Source: Streptococcus suis YS56 (GTDB lineage Bacteria; Bacillota; Bacilli; Lactobacillales; Streptococcaceae). Taken from it: a DNA stretch of 64,000 bases. Both the position numbers and the translations under genes were made by a program. Positions within the stretch are counted from its first letter, which is position 1. Each line of letters opens with the position of its first letter. The notes under the pieces were generated by a model, which did no database searches, was not told where the DNA came from, and saw only the letters and a program-made list of their open reading frames with translations. The stretch is taken from positions 1 through 64,000 of the forward strand of contig NZ_ALMY01000056.1 of the NCBI RefSeq assembly GCF_000440115.1, read 5' to 3'. Positions 34,930 through 44,297 of the stretch are shown piece after piece.

Positions 34930-35508
34930 ATGAATCGCAAGGAATATTTACAGAAACTTGAAAAACATCTCAAACACTTGCCAAAAGAAGATTTTCAAGA
35001 TACCTTGGACTATTTCAATGAATTTTTCGATGAGAAAGAAAACGACGAAGAAGCTATTCAAGAATTGGGCAGTCCTAAAGAAGCCGCAAGTGAAATTCTA
35101 GCGACCCTCTATGACAAAGAACGGACGGAAGATAAACCCAATACTCGCAATATGGTCTGGTTGACCATCCTCGCCATCCTTGCCGCACCAATCGGCATCC
35201 CCCTAGCAATCACCCTAGTTGCCCTCTTCATTATCCTACTCCTGCTCATCCTCAGTGCCTTTCTACTCCTAATATCACTTTGGATTGTCCTCCTCAGTCT
35301 AGCAATCGCCCAACTTCTCCTCGCCTTCGACCTCTTCACTCTCTCATGGTCCTCCTCCCTCCTCTTCACAGGGCTAGCCCTTGTCTGCTTGGCACTCACC
35401 CTCTTGGGTAGTAAATTCACTCTAGACCTTGGAAGCAAAACCTTCTTGCTTGTTTTACACTGGATACAAAGAACCATTCGCAAAGGAGAGTATCATGAAA
35501 GAGCTTAA
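34930..35508 (+). CDS. DUF1700 membrane protein
   Basis: A 192-residue protein starting MNRKEYLQKLEKHLKHLPKE at 34930, chosen because AAAGGAGG (about 34917-34924) precedes it; a frame from 34888 would begin inside the previous gene. The N-terminal 60 residues (FNEFFDEKENDEEAIQELGS) parallel the start of the preceding protein. Three to four very hydrophobic segments follow (about 75-165). Related proteins act as membrane partners of PadR-controlled stress modules. Confidence 0.85.
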   Translation: MNRKEYLQKLEKHLKHLPKEDFQDTLDYFNEFFDEKENDEEAIQELGSPKEAASEILATLYDKERTEDKPNTRNMVWLTILAILAAPIGIPLAITLVALFIILLLLILSAFLLLISLWIVLLSLAIAQLLLAFDLFTLSWSSSLLFTGLALVCLALTLLGSKFTLDLGSKTFLLVLHWIQRTIRKGEYHERA

Positions 35509-36349
35509 ACCATTTACGAAAATCAGTCTGAGCCTGCTAAGTCTTGGAGCTATTCTAAGCCTCATTGGCTACCTAGCTGGCGGTTGGACAAATATGAAAC
35601 TTGTTGCAGAAAACTATTTTCAGCCTCAAACAGCCAGTTTTAGTGACATTAGGGCAATAGAGATTAATGAAAAACTGTCCATTATGCCCTCGCCCGACAA
35701 CCAATTCCACCTCCACTACTATCGAAATCAGCATAAAGACATCGACCTCCTCAGTCACCAAGTCCAAGGTGGGAAATTAACCATTTCTAGTGCCTATCAA
35801 GGTATCGTTACATATGATGGTTTACTCGAACCTATCTTAAATCTTGTCAATGACCAGAATATTGCCTACTACCAACCTGTCTTACAGGTCCCTAAAAATA
35901 GCACAATCGAAACACTCTCAGGGAGCATTCAAGGAGATGTCTATCTGGATAAAGTGACTATTCAAGATTTCCAACTCTTTGTTGAAAATGGTGACATGTT
36001 GATTGAAAACAGTCACATCAGCCTTATTAGGCTATTACACATCAATGGAGAAGTAGCAATCAATCATTCCACATTAACAAGTCCGAATGACATTTCCGAT
36101 ACTACCGGAAGTATTCTAACTGTTGAGGATGGTGATTTTAAAGCAAAAAACCTAAAACTAGAGGGAAGGCATGGCATCAGTAATTACAATGGTTCGATTG
36201 ACATTTCTCTTCATTCACAAACCAAAACAGACATCTACATAGATGCCAGTCAAAATAATAGCGGAATTGACCTTCCAAACTATATTAATCCCAAAGCTAC
36301 AAATTACCTCGATATTTCTACACTAGATGGGGAACTGAATATTCGGTAA
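35495..36349 (+). CDS. DUF4097-like membrane-anchored protein
   Basis: A 284-residue protein beginning MKELKPFTKISLSLLSLGAI. One N-terminal membrane anchor (about 9-30) is followed by an outside domain of repetitive beta strands (GSIQGDVYLDKVTIQDFQLF, NGDMLIENSHISLIRL, EGRHGISNYNGSIDISL), fitting DUF4097. Start at 35495 overlaps the preceding gene by 14 bp and has AAAGGAGAG ahead. Last gene of the PadR operon, closed by a terminator. Confidence 0.82.
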   Translation: MKELKPFTKISLSLLSLGAILSLIGYLAGGWTNMKLVAENYFQPQTASFSDIRAIEINEKLSIMPSPDNQFHLHYYRNQHKDIDLLSHQVQGGKLTISSAYQGIVTYDGLLEPILNLVNDQNIAYYQPVLQVPKNSTIETLSGSIQGDVYLDKVTIQDFQLFVENGDMLIENSHISLIRLLHINGEVAINHSTLTSPNDISDTTGSILTVEDGDFKAKNLKLEGRHGISNYNGSIDISLHSQTKTDIYIDASQNNSGIDLPNYINPKATNYLDISTLDGELNIR

Positions 36350-36353
36350 TTGC

Positions 36354-36383
36354 AAAAAGCCCTCCTGACGGAAGGCTTTTTAA
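36354..36383. terminator. Bidirectional terminator
   Basis: AAAAAGCC (36354-36361) and GGCTTTTT (36374-36381) with an inner TCC/GGA pairing. It serves the PadR operon (plus) and the DUF1304 gene (minus). Confidence 0.85.
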
Positions 36384-36384
36384 C

Positions 36385-36744
36385 TTATTTAAACAACAAA
36401 ATAGAAATCAGTGCCAAGATGGCTGGTCCACCTTGGGTCAAGATAATTTTTGGACTAGATGTCACAGCTCCATAACCTGCTGCTCCAATAACAAACAAGA
36501 CAAAAATAGTTGTAATTTCAAGGTTTCCTGTGAAAATTCCATACAAGAGAAAGACAGCCAACAAACCATTGTAAATACCTTGGTTTTTGAAAAGTGTCGT
36601 CACAGACTTACGTTGCAATTCATCCTTTGTCATATTAAAGACACGACTAGTAGAATCTGAATGGGTCGCAAAGGTTTCCAAATACATGATATATAGGTGC
36701 TCAATAGCTACGATACTAGCTAGAATAGTGGTAAAAATAGACAT
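36385..36744 (-). CDS. DUF1304 membrane protein
   Basis: A 119-residue integral membrane protein with about four hydrophobic segments: MSIFTTILASIVAIEHLYIM, NQGIYNGLLAVFLLYGIF, ITTIFVLFVIGAAGYGAV and GGPAILALISILLF. The EHLYIMYLETFA and NQGIYNG motifs are typical of DUF1304. Start at 36744 follows GAGAGGAGAC; fifteen upstream codons would run into the marR gene. Probably controlled by the MarR protein encoded immediately upstream. Confidence 0.85.
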   Translation of the reverse strand: MSIFTTILASIVAIEHLYIMYLETFATHSDSTSRVFNMTKDELQRKSVTTLFKNQGIYNGLLAVFLLYGIFTGNLEITTIFVLFVIGAAGYGAVTSSPKIILTQGGPAILALISILLFK

Positions 36745-36763
36745 AATGTCTCCTCTCAAAATA

Positions 36764-37192
<429 letters not shown>

Positions 37193-37202
37193 CTACCTCT
37201 TT

Positions 37203-37237
37203 TGATTGATTAATCAATCATTGATAAGTCAATTATA
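37203..37237 (-). promoter_or_regulatory. marR promoter and 18-bp palindromic operator
   Basis: -10 TATAAT at 37232-37237 (minus). TGATTGATTAATCAATCA (37203-37220) is a perfect palindrome lying just downstream, where a bound dimer would block the polymerase. Confidence 0.7.
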
Positions 37238-37350
37238 CTACAATCTGAACAATTTTCAACTATTTTGCCTAACTATTAAAAAAATATGTTGCCTACACCT
37301 ATATTTTGTTATAATTAAGAAAATAACTAGTAGAGGGATGGGACTTACTT

Positions 37351-38109
37351 ATGGAAAACACTCCTAGACTAAACTTGGTCATAGATGTGCTCATGCTCGC
37401 TGGTGCCATTTTGTCACAAAGCGGTGCAGAAATTCACCGAGTTGAAGATACCATGATTCGGATTGCACATTCACAAGGAATTGAACAGGCCAATGTCCTT
37501 GCCATCCCTGCTGCTATCTTTTTCTCCATCGACCATACGAATATTTCGCGTATGAAACGCATCGTAAATTCAAATTACGACATGCAGAAAGTTTGTGACG
37601 TCAACCAAATCTCCCGTTCCCTAGCCAATGAAGAAATCAGCCTAGAAGACGCTTGGAGCCAATTAAATGCAATCAAACAACAAAAGCCACCTTATAACAA
37701 TATCCAAATAACCTTAGCTGCCGTAGTGGCCGCACCATTTTTTACCATTATGTTCGGGGGTTCTCTTTTAGATGCAGCAGGTGCTGTCCTCGCAACGGCT
37801 TTGGCTTTCCCTATCTCATTGATTGTCGAGCGTTACGTTGGAATTGATTTTGTTACCACCTTCGTTGGCGCCTTTGTCTTCTCACTTACCTCCTACTTAT
37901 TAAGCGCAACCACTACTCTCCCCATCAATCCCAACTTAATTAACGCAGGGGCAGTCATGCCTTTTGTACCAGGGATTGCTTTTACAAATGCTGTAAGAGA
38001 CCTTATGACCAATCATATCAATACAGGGATGACCAAATTTTTCCAAACTGCGCTTATTATCTTATCGCTCGGTGCAGGTACAACTGTGGCCTTTATGCTT
38101 GTGAGGTAA
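37351..38109 (+). CDS. Threonine/serine exporter family protein, N-terminal (ThrE-N) part
   Basis: A 252-residue DUF1212/ThrE-N protein: SGAEIHRVEDTMIRIA and IPAAIFFSIDH motifs in the cytoplasmic front half, then about five membrane segments (from residue 115), including GAVMPFVPGIAFTNAVRDLM. In Corynebacterium ThrE both halves are one chain; here the C-terminal half is encoded by the next gene, 3 bp later. Exported amino acid not proven. Confidence 0.88.
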   Translation: MENTPRLNLVIDVLMLAGAILSQSGAEIHRVEDTMIRIAHSQGIEQANVLAIPAAIFFSIDHTNISRMKRIVNSNYDMQKVCDVNQISRSLANEEISLEDAWSQLNAIKQQKPPYNNIQITLAAVVAAPFFTIMFGGSLLDAAGAVLATALAFPISLIVERYVGIDFVTTFVGAFVFSLTSYLLSATTTLPINPNLINAGAVMPFVPGIAFTNAVRDLMTNHINTGMTKFFQTALIILSLGAGTTVAFMLVR

Positions 38110-38112
38110 TCT

Positions 38113-38565
38113 ATGACACCAGTTAACTTCTTATTACAGGCACTCGCCTCTTATATCGCTATCGCAGCCTTCTTAATTGTTCTCAATGTTCAAAGAAAAA
38201 TGCTAGTCCCTGGTGGACTCCTAGGCATGCTAGTCTGGCTCATCTATCTTTCATTATTAGGACCAACTAATGTACTGATTGCAACCTTCCTTGCAGCAAT
38301 TATCGGATCTTGCATTAGTCAAATCATGAGTATTTTGCTTAAAACACCATCTGTTATTTTTTCACTTGCTATCCTAGCACCGCTTGTTCCAGGCTATCGA
38401 GCCTACATGACCACGACTTATTTCGTTTCTGGTGACCACGCTCAAGCCCTAACCAATATCACTACCGTCTTAACTTTAGCCTTAGTCATTCCCATCGGTA
38501 TGGCCAGCGGAACAATATTATTACGCCTTTATAAGGTTCTTCGAACAGGCAAAAAAACAGCCTAA
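38113..38565 (+). CDS. Threonine/serine exporter family protein, C-terminal (DUF3815) part
   Basis: A 150-residue membrane protein with about five hydrophobic segments; the motif ILAPLVPGYRAYMTTTYFVSGD is typical of the ThrE C-terminal domain (DUF3815). Encoded 3 bp after the ThrE-N gene and needed with it to form the exporter. A terminator follows. Confidence 0.88.
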   Translation: MTPVNFLLQALASYIAIAAFLIVLNVQRKMLVPGGLLGMLVWLIYLSLLGPTNVLIATFLAAIIGSCISQIMSILLKTPSVIFSLAILAPLVPGYRAYMTTTYFVSGDHAQALTNITTVLTLALVIPIGMASGTILLRLYKVLRTGKKTA

Positions 38566-38591
38566 CCCCTTGAAAATAAGGGGCCTTTTTG
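38564..38591 (+). terminator. Terminator of the ThrE-type genes
   Basis: CCCCTT (38566-38571), loop GAAAAT, AAGGGG (38578-38583), then CC and five T. Confidence 0.8.
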
Positions 38592-38621
38592 TTAAAATGA
38601 AAACTTATCAAAGGAGATGCT

Positions 38622-39815
38622 ATGAACCAAAACGTAACCAATCTAAAACTTGCTGAACGTGGTGCCTTGCTATCTATCGGTGCCTATATTATCTTATCAG
38701 GTATCAAACTCGTTGCAGGACAGCTCTTTCATTCAGATGCCTTACGAGCAGATGCCTTCAATAATATTTCTGATATTATCGGTAATATCGCTGTACTTAT
38801 TGGACTAAAAATGGCACAGAAACCAGCTGATACCGATCATAAATTTGGACACTGGAAAATGGAAGATTTAGCAAGCTTGATTACATCCTTCATCATGTTT
38901 GTCGTTGGTTTCCAAGTACTCTATGATACCCTCCAAAAACTAATCAGCAATTCTTCTATCGAAGTAGACATTATGGGGGCCATTGTCGGAATTTTTTCTG
39001 CACTAGTTATGTTAGCTGTTTATTTATATAATAACCGCTTGGCAAAAAAAGTACGTTCCAAGGCCTTAGAAGCAGCTGCCAAGGACAATCTATCCGATGC
39101 AGTCACTTCCATAGGAACTTCTATCGCAATCTTTGCTGCGGCTTTCAACTTCCCTATTGTCGATAAAATTGCAGCCATCATCATTACCTTCTTTATCCTA
39201 AAAACAGCCTACGATATTTTTATGGAAAGTTTCTTTACCCTGTCTGATGGATTTGATGAAAATTTATTGAAAAAGTACGAGGAAGATATTCTCAAACTCC
39301 CAAAAATCGTTTCTGTCAAATCACAACGTGGTCGGACTTATGGAGCCAATATCTATCTTGATGTTGTTTTAGAAATGAATCCAGACTTATCCGTTTATGA
39401 AAGTCATGAAGTGACTGAGCAGGTTGAGCAACTCCTAACACTCAAACATGGAGTTTTTGATGTGGATATTCACGTAGAACCATCTGAAATTCCACACGAT
39501 GAGATGTATGAGCATGTGTACGATAAACTCTTCCGTTTTGAAACAGAGATACAAGCTCATGCGAATGGGTATGAAGAATTGATTGACGACCAGTATCTCT
39601 TAATTGATGCCAAAGGCCGCTATCGAAATAAAACTCAGATGCTTGCCGACCACCCCATCCAAACGACGTATTTATCCAATTACCAAATGACCTCCATAAG
39701 CCAAAAATCAAAATTGGTTACGTTTGAAATTGGTGATTATGTTCATACGTCACTTTGGCGCCGTCATGAAAATTGGACTGTTATTTTCCACCAGATCTCA
39801 AAAAAACAAGCCTAG
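38622..39815 (+). CDS. mntE: Manganese efflux transporter, cation diffusion facilitator
   Basis: A 397-residue CDF-family exporter. Metal site residues are in RADAFNNISDIIGN (helix 2) and KDNLSDAVTSIGTS (helix 5), with DHKFGHWKMEDLAS between. The cytoplasmic dimerisation domain includes VKSQRGRTYGANIYLDVVLE. Closely follows the streptococcal MntE pattern, in which the protein exports Mn2+. Residues about 290-397 form a long extension beyond the usual CDF fold, also typical of MntE. Confidence 0.92.
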   Translation: MNQNVTNLKLAERGALLSIGAYIILSGIKLVAGQLFHSDALRADAFNNISDIIGNIAVLIGLKMAQKPADTDHKFGHWKMEDLASLITSFIMFVVGFQVLYDTLQKLISNSSIEVDIMGAIVGIFSALVMLAVYLYNNRLAKKVRSKALEAAAKDNLSDAVTSIGTSIAIFAAAFNFPIVDKIAAIIITFFILKTAYDIFMESFFTLSDGFDENLLKKYEEDILKLPKIVSVKSQRGRTYGANIYLDVVLEMNPDLSVYESHEVTEQVEQLLTLKHGVFDVDIHVEPSEIPHDEMYEHVYDKLFRFETEIQAHANGYEELIDDQYLLIDAKGRYRNKTQMLADHPIQTTYLSNYQMTSISQKSKLVTFEIGDYVHTSLWRRHENWTVIFHQISKKQA

Positions 39816-39856
39816 TCGAATGACCTGGCTTTTCCTTTACCTTAAATTTTGGTTTT

Positions 39857-39960
39857 ATACTCAATGAAAATCAAAAGTAGCCTAGGAAACGAAGCCGAAG
39901 ATAGAACTGGAGTTCATCAAGGCAAGATGACAACGGATAATTTTGATTTTCGAAGAGTAT
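39857..39960. repeat. RUP-like repeat element
   Basis: A 102-106 bp element with inverted ends (left TACTCAATGAAAATCAAAA at 39858-39876, right TTTTGATTTTCGAAGAGTA at 39941-39959) flanked by TA. Length and ends resemble pneumococcal RUP elements. The left end is also close to the MITE at 11190-11371. No coding capacity. Confidence 0.65.
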
Positions 39961-39963
39961 TAA

Positions 39964-39988
39964 AAAAAGAGCGCATGGCTCTTTTTCT
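39964..39988. terminator. Bidirectional terminator
   Basis: AAAAAGAGC (39964-39972), loop GCATG, GCTCTTTTT (39978-39986). Closes the amino-acid transporter genes on the minus strand. Confidence 0.85.
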
Positions 39989-39995
39989 TATATTA

Positions 39996-40838
39996 TTAGT
40001 TTTTTACTGCATCGGTTGCAACATCCTCACCAAACCATTTTTGGGAGATTTCTTGGAATTTACCTTCTTTATATAATTCAGCAAACGCCTTATTAATGTT
40101 TTCTACGAGTGTAGTATCTGATTTACGAGCACCGACTGCGAAGGCTTCGTTTTCGAAACCTGCATCAATGATGTTGTAATCTGCAATAATTCCCTCTTGT
40201 TGCAAGTAATAATTTGCATACACACGGTCAATCAAGAGGCCATCAATACGATCGTTTTTCAAGTCAATCAAGGCTTCATTGAAGGTCGCATACTGACTTG
40301 CATCGTTATTTTGAACAATATCTTTCAAAATAGCTGGTTGTGATTCAAATACTGAATAGCCAGATGAACCTGCTTGCGCACCTAAAATCTTATCCTTCAT
40401 ATCAGATACTTGGCTAATATTGGAAGATTTTTTGGTTACAAGAACTTGTTGGTTATCCATGTAGGGATTTGTGAAGAGAACTTTTTCCTTACGCTCATCT
40501 GTAATAGAATAACCATTCCAAATTAAATCAATATTCCCGTTATTCAATTCGGTTTCTTTCAAGTCCCAGTCAATTGGTTGCCATTTTACAGTAATTCCAT
40601 ACTTTTCAAAGACTGCATTAGCCAAGTCAATATCGAAACCTGTGTAAGAACCATCTGTCTGTTCAAATCCCATTGGAACAAAGGTCTTATCAAAGCCAAT
40701 CGTAACGGATTTTTCAGACTCGTAGGCTGTCCAATTATCAGACTTAGTAGCCGAATCATTGGAGCCACAAGCAGCAAGAGTTAAAGAAGTTACAAGAGCA
40801 AGAGCTCCAAGCATCATTTTCTTCATATTCATCATCAT
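39996..40838 (-). CDS. Amino-acid ABC transporter substrate-binding lipoprotein
   Basis: A 280-residue family 3 solute-binding lipoprotein, lipobox LAAC (Cys24). Ligand-binding landmarks are FVPMGFEQTDGSYTGFDIDL, NGYSITDERKEKVLF and LGAQAGSSGYSVFE. Likely binds a polar amino acid such as cystine, glutamine or an arginine-type residue; the pocket cannot be resolved by eye. Third gene of the permease-ATPase-binding protein operon, 14 bp after the ATPase. Confidence 0.9.
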   Translation of the reverse strand: MMMNMKKMMLGALALVTSLTLAACGSNDSATKSDNWTAYESEKSVTIGFDKTFVPMGFEQTDGSYTGFDIDLANAVFEKYGITVKWQPIDWDLKETELNNGNIDLIWNGYSITDERKEKVLFTNPYMDNQQVLVTKKSSNISQVSDMKDKILGAQAGSSGYSVFESQPAILKDIVQNNDASQYATFNEALIDLKNDRIDGLLIDRVYANYYLQQEGIIADYNIIDAGFENEAFAVGARKSDTTLVENINKAFAELYKEGKFQEISQKWFGEDVATDAVKN

Positions 40839-40852
40839 ATTTGTTCCTTTTC

Positions 40853-41485
40853 TTAGTGTTTCGGTTCAATTTTGATGATTTCATCTGCGATATTCTCAGC
40901 AAACTGCATATCATGGGTGACCACAATTTGTGTGATTCCAGTAGCCCTATTTTCAAGAATCAGTTTCTCAACTTCTTTTCTTAATTCAGGGTCTAGGGCC
41001 GAAGTTGGTTCATCATAGCCGATAATCTCAGGATCAATCATCATCGCACGCGCCAAAGCCACACGTTGTTTCTGTCCGCCCGATAATGAAAATGGGTAGG
41101 CAGTTGCGTGGTTAGCAAGTCCAAGAGTATCCAAGAGTTTAAGGGCCTTGTCTTCCGCCTCTGAACGCGACATATTTTGCGTTTTCATAGGAGAGAGAAC
41201 CAAGTTTTCCAATACGGATAGGTGCGGGAAAAGCTGGAAGTCCTGGAAGACAAAGCCCAGCAAATGTCGTTTTCCCAACTCCTCTAATGGCAGTTCTTGA
41301 CCATTATACATCAAAGTTCCTGAATCAATAGTCTCTAAACCAGCCAACATCCGTAAAAGAGTTGTCTTACCACCGCCAGATTGACCAACGATGGCAACAA
41401 TTTTCCCTTCTGGAATGACCAAATCATAGTTGGAGAAAATCTGTTTATCTTCAAAGCGTTTTGACAAATTGCGTAACTCTAACAT
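40853..41485 (-). CDS. Amino-acid ABC transporter ATP-binding protein
   Basis: A 210-residue ATPase of the polar amino-acid uptake class, at the short end of the family. Walker A GQSGGGKTT, Q-loop FQDFQLFPHLSV, signature LSGGQKQR, Walker [14 protein letters not shown]-loop VVTHDMQFAE. Walker B has Gly-Tyr where most have hydrophobic pairs, but the catalytic DE is intact. Follows the permease by 9 bp. Confidence 0.92.
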   Translation of the reverse strand: MLELRNLSKRFEDKQIFSNYDLVIPEGKIVAIVGQSGGGKTTLLRMLAGLETIDSGTLMYNGQELPLEELGKRHLLGFVFQDFQLFPHLSVLENLVLSPMKTQNMSRSEAEDKALKLLDTLGLANHATAYPFSLSGGQKQRVALARAMMIDPEIIGYDEPTSALDPELRKEVEKLILENRATGITQIVVTHDMQFAENIADEIIKIEPKH

Positions 41486-41494
41486 GACTTCCTC

Positions 41495-42136
41495 CTATCT
41501 ATAATAATCAAATTTCTTTTCTACTTGTTTCGAAATCAGTGTTACCGCACCGATCATCAATAGGTAGATTGCACCTGCGATAAACATAGGCGCCAAGCTG
41601 GCATCACGATTGGCAGCAGTACGACTAGCCAACAACAAATCGCTAACCCCAAGTGCATAGACCAAAGAAGTATCCTTTACCAAAGTCATGACTTCATTGA
41701 AAACACTTGGCAGGACAATTTTCACGACCTGTGGTAAAACAATATAGCGAATGGTCTGAACAGGGGTAAATTTCAATACCTTAGCCGCTTCATACTGACC
41801 TTTTGGAATAGCTTCAATACCACCACGGAAAATTTCAGAGAAATAGGCCGCATAGTTGAGCGTAAAGGCCAGAATCACTGCAGGCATTCGGTCAAATGTA
41901 ATACCGACACTTGGTAAAACGTAATAAACAAAAATTAATTGTAAAAGCAAGGGGGTTCCTCGCATAATTAATACATAGAAATGCAATAACCATTGTAAGG
42001 GTTTAAATTTAATCTGCATTAAAAAAGCGAAAACAGCTCCTAATGGCAAGGATAATATCAATACTAGAAAAAATACTTGCAGGGAAACCACCGCTCCATT
42101 TAATAGACTGGGCAGAACTTCCAAAACATAATCCAT
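41495..42136 (-). CDS. Amino-acid ABC transporter permease
   Basis: A 213-residue HisM/GlnP-type permease with about five membrane segments. Family motifs: LLHFYVLIMRGTPLLLQLIF and AYFSEIFRGGIEAIPKGQYEAAK, the latter being the coupling helix. First gene of a three-gene operon; acts as a homodimer with the ATPase below it. Promoter at 42167-42195. Confidence 0.93.
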   Translation of the reverse strand: MDYVLEVLPSLLNGAVVSLQVFFLVLILSLPLGAVFAFLMQIKFKPLQWLLHFYVLIMRGTPLLLQLIFVYYVLPSVGITFDRMPAVILAFTLNYAAYFSEIFRGGIEAIPKGQYEAAKVLKFTPVQTIRYIVLPQVVKIVLPSVFNEVMTLVKDTSLVYALGVSDLLLASRTAANRDASLAPMFIAGAIYLLMIGAVTLISKQVEKKFDYYR

Positions 42137-42166
42137 AGAATTCTCCTAAAAGAGTGATTAGGTTAT

Positions 42167-42195
42167 AGTATATCAGAAAATATCTTGTATTACAA
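42167..42195 (-). promoter_or_regulatory. Promoter of the amino-acid transporter operon
   Basis: Minus strand -35 TTGTAA (42190-42195), 17-nt spacer, -10 TATACT (42167-42172). Confidence 0.65.
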
Positions 42196-42255
42196 AGGAT
42201 TTTTCAGAATTTTTAATAAATTTAACAAAATTTTGTATATTTTTTCAATTGACAG

Positions 42256-42283
42256 AAAAGAAGGTCCGAAATCCGAACCTTCT
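42256..42283 (-). terminator. glmS terminator
   Basis: Minus strand AGAAGGTTCG with its partner CGGACCTTCT (42259-42283), followed by UUUU; one mismatch in the stem. Confidence 0.8.
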
Positions 42284-42287
42284 AACC

Positions 42288-44099
42288 TTATTCTACTGTA
42301 ACTGATTTTGCCAAGTTACGTGGTTTATCAACATCCAAACCGCGTTGCAATGTTGCATAGTAAGCAATCAACTGTGTCGGAACGACCATAGCAATCGCTG
42401 ACAAGAATGGATGAACAGTTGTAACAGTGATGTCATCTTCTTCCTTAGCTACTGCTTCATCTACAATTGTCAAGACATTGGCACCACGCGCCACTACTTC
42501 CTGAATATTGCCTCGAGTATGGCTTGCAAGGTGTGGATGATTTGAAATCAAGGCCAAGACAGGAACACCGTCTTCAATCAATGAAATGGTACCGTGTTTC
42601 AATTCACCAGCCGCAAAGCCTTCACATTGGATGTATGAAATTTCTTTCAATTTCAAGCTGGCTTCCATCGAAACGTAGTAGTCACTACCACGACCGATAT
42701 AGAATGCGTTGCGAGTGGTTGATAAGAGTTTTTCAACTTTTTCAGCAATCACATCTTTTTCTGACAAGCTGGCCTCGATAGATTGAGCTACGATGGACAA
42801 TTCATGTACCAAGTCAAATTCTTTAGCGTAGGCATTGCCATTTGCATCACCGACAGCCTTAGCCAAGATTGCCAAAGTCGCAATCTGTGCAGTGTAGGCT
42901 TTTGTAGAAGCTACCGCAATTTCTGGACCTGCATGGAGCAACATGGTGTAAGTTGCCTCACGTGATAGGGTAGAACCAGGAACGTTGGTTACGGTCAAAC
43001 TTGGGATGCCCATTTCATTCGCTTTAACCAATACCTGACGGCTATCAGCAGTTTCACCTGACTGGCTAATCATGACAAAGAGTGGCTTTTTGCTCAACAA
43101 TGGCATATTGTAGCCCCACTCAGATGAAATTCCCAATTCTACTGGTGTATCTGTCAATTTTTCCAAGAAGTCTTTTGCGGCAAATCCTGCGTGATAGGAA
43201 GTTCCAGCAGCCAAGATATAGATACGGTCAGCTTCTTGTACTGCCTTAATAATATCCGTATCAACTGTTACCTGACCAGCTTCATTTGTATAGGCGCTAA
43301 TCAATTTACGCATAACAGTTGGTTGCTCATCAATTTCCTTGAGCATGTAGTATGGATAAGTTCCCTTACCAATATCTGATAAATCAAGCTCAGCTGTATA
43401 GCTACCACGTTCAATCGCATTGCCATCATAGTCCATGACTTCAACACTATCTTTTTTCACGATAACCAATTCCTTATCGTGAATTTCCATGTATTCACTT
43501 GTCTCACGAATCATAGCCATGGCATCTGAGCAGACCATGTTATAGCCATCGCCCAAACCAATCAAAAGTGGAGATTTATTTTTGGCAACGTAGATAGTAT
43601 CTGCATCCGTGGCATCAATCAAGGCAAAGGCATATGAACCTTGGATAATCTTCAATGCTTTTTTGAAGGCTTCTAGAGTTGACAAACCTTCTTCAGCAAA
43701 CTGACCAATCAAGTGCACAGCAATCTCTGTATCTGTCTGCCCTTTCAAGTCATGACCAGCAAGATACTCTTCCTTGATTTCTGCATAGTTTTCAATCACA
43801 CCGTTGTGAACAAGGATATGTCCAGCAGTTTGAGAAGTGTGAGGGTGAGCGTTGTTCTCAGTTGGTTTCCCGTGAGTTGCCCAACGAGTATGACCGATCC
43901 CTGTTGTCCCTTCGGTCTTATCGCCAACTTTTGCAGACAATTCTGCAATGCGACCAACAGCTTTGACAAGATGAGCTTGCTCACCACCCGTCACAAAAAT
44001 ACCTGCTGAATCATAACCACGGTATTCTAATTTTTCAAGTCCTTGAATCAAAATATCAGTTGCGTTTGTATTTCCTACAACACCAACGATTCCACACAT
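42288..44099 (-). CDS. glmS: Glutamine-fructose-6-phosphate aminotransferase
   Basis: A 603-residue enzyme making glucosamine-6-phosphate, the entry to peptidoglycan amino sugars. The N-terminal glutaminase begins MCGIVGVVG (catalytic Cys2 of the unprocessed chain), with GHTRWATHG and HNGVIENY. Two SIS isomerase domains follow ([28 protein letters not shown]), then the C-terminal [13 protein letters not shown]. Start at 44099 is set by the nucleophilic cysteine and an AGGTGA site. Upstream lie a strong promoter and several NagR-type operators. No glmS ribozyme is visible. Confidence 0.97.
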   Translation of the reverse strand: MCGIVGVVGNTNATDILIQGLEKLEYRGYDSAGIFVTGGEQAHLVKAVGRIAELSAKVGDKTEGTTGIGHTRWATHGKPTENNAHPHTSQTAGHILVHNGVIENYAEIKEEYLAGHDLKGQTDTEIAVHLIGQFAEEGLSTLEAFKKALKIIQGSYAFALIDATDADTIYVAKNKSPLLIGLGDGYNMVCSDAMAMIRETSEYMEIHDKELVIVKKDSVEVMDYDGNAIERGSYTAELDLSDIGKGTYPYYMLKEIDEQPTVMRKLISAYTNEAGQVTVDTDIIKAVQEADRIYILAAGTSYHAGFAAKDFLEKLTDTPVELGISSEWGYNMPLLSKKPLFVMISQSGETADSRQVLVKANEMGIPSLTVTNVPGSTLSREATYTMLLHAGPEIAVASTKAYTAQIATLAILAKAVGDANGNAYAKEFDLVHELSIVAQSIEASLSEKDVIAEKVEKLLSTTRNAFYIGRGSDYYVSMEASLKLKEISYIQCEGFAAGELKHGTISLIEDGVPVLALISNHPHLASHTRGNIQEVVARGANVLTIVDEAVAKEEDDITVTTVHPFLSAIAMVVPTQLIAYYATLQRGLDVDKPRNLAKSVTVE

Positions 44100-44111
44100 A
44101 CAGTTCACCTA

Positions 44112-44129
44112 CGATGTTTGTTAACATCG
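44112..44129 (-). other. Hairpin next to the glmS ribosome-binding site
   Basis: CGATGTT (44112-44118) and AACATCG (44123-44129), loop TGTT, ending about 4 nt before AGGTGA. Could affect initiation. Confidence 0.5.
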
Positions 44130-44147
44130 GCTTTCATTTCTTTAAAA

Positions 44148-44296
44148 ATTGGTATAGTCTAATTTGTATCTAAAAAGACCAGTGAAATCAGTATATAACA
44201 AGATTTCATCCTTGTCAACATTTTAATTGGTCTAGTCATATTCTGTAAATTGCATTGACAACGAGACCACTGATTTTCAAAAATGAAAAGACCAGT
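44148..44296 (-). promoter_or_regulatory. glmS promoter with five NagR (dre)-like sites
   Basis: Minus strand promoter: TTGACA (44213-44218), 17-nt spacer, TATACT (44190-44195), start about 44183. Sites like the NagR/DasR dre consensus: ATTGGTATAGTCTAAT (44148-44163) and ATTGGTCTAGTCATAT (44226-44241). Half-site cores AGACCAGT occur at 44176-44183 and 44289-44296, and AGACCACT at 44264-44271. The sites bracket the promoter and cover the start point, so repression relieved by amino-sugar phosphates is expected. Confidence 0.65.
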
Positions 44297-44297
44297 T

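Noticed and set aside
42288-44099. A longer glmS starting three codons upstream
   Set aside because: GlmS needs Cys directly after the initiator Met as its catalytic N-terminus; the upstream ATG would bury it.
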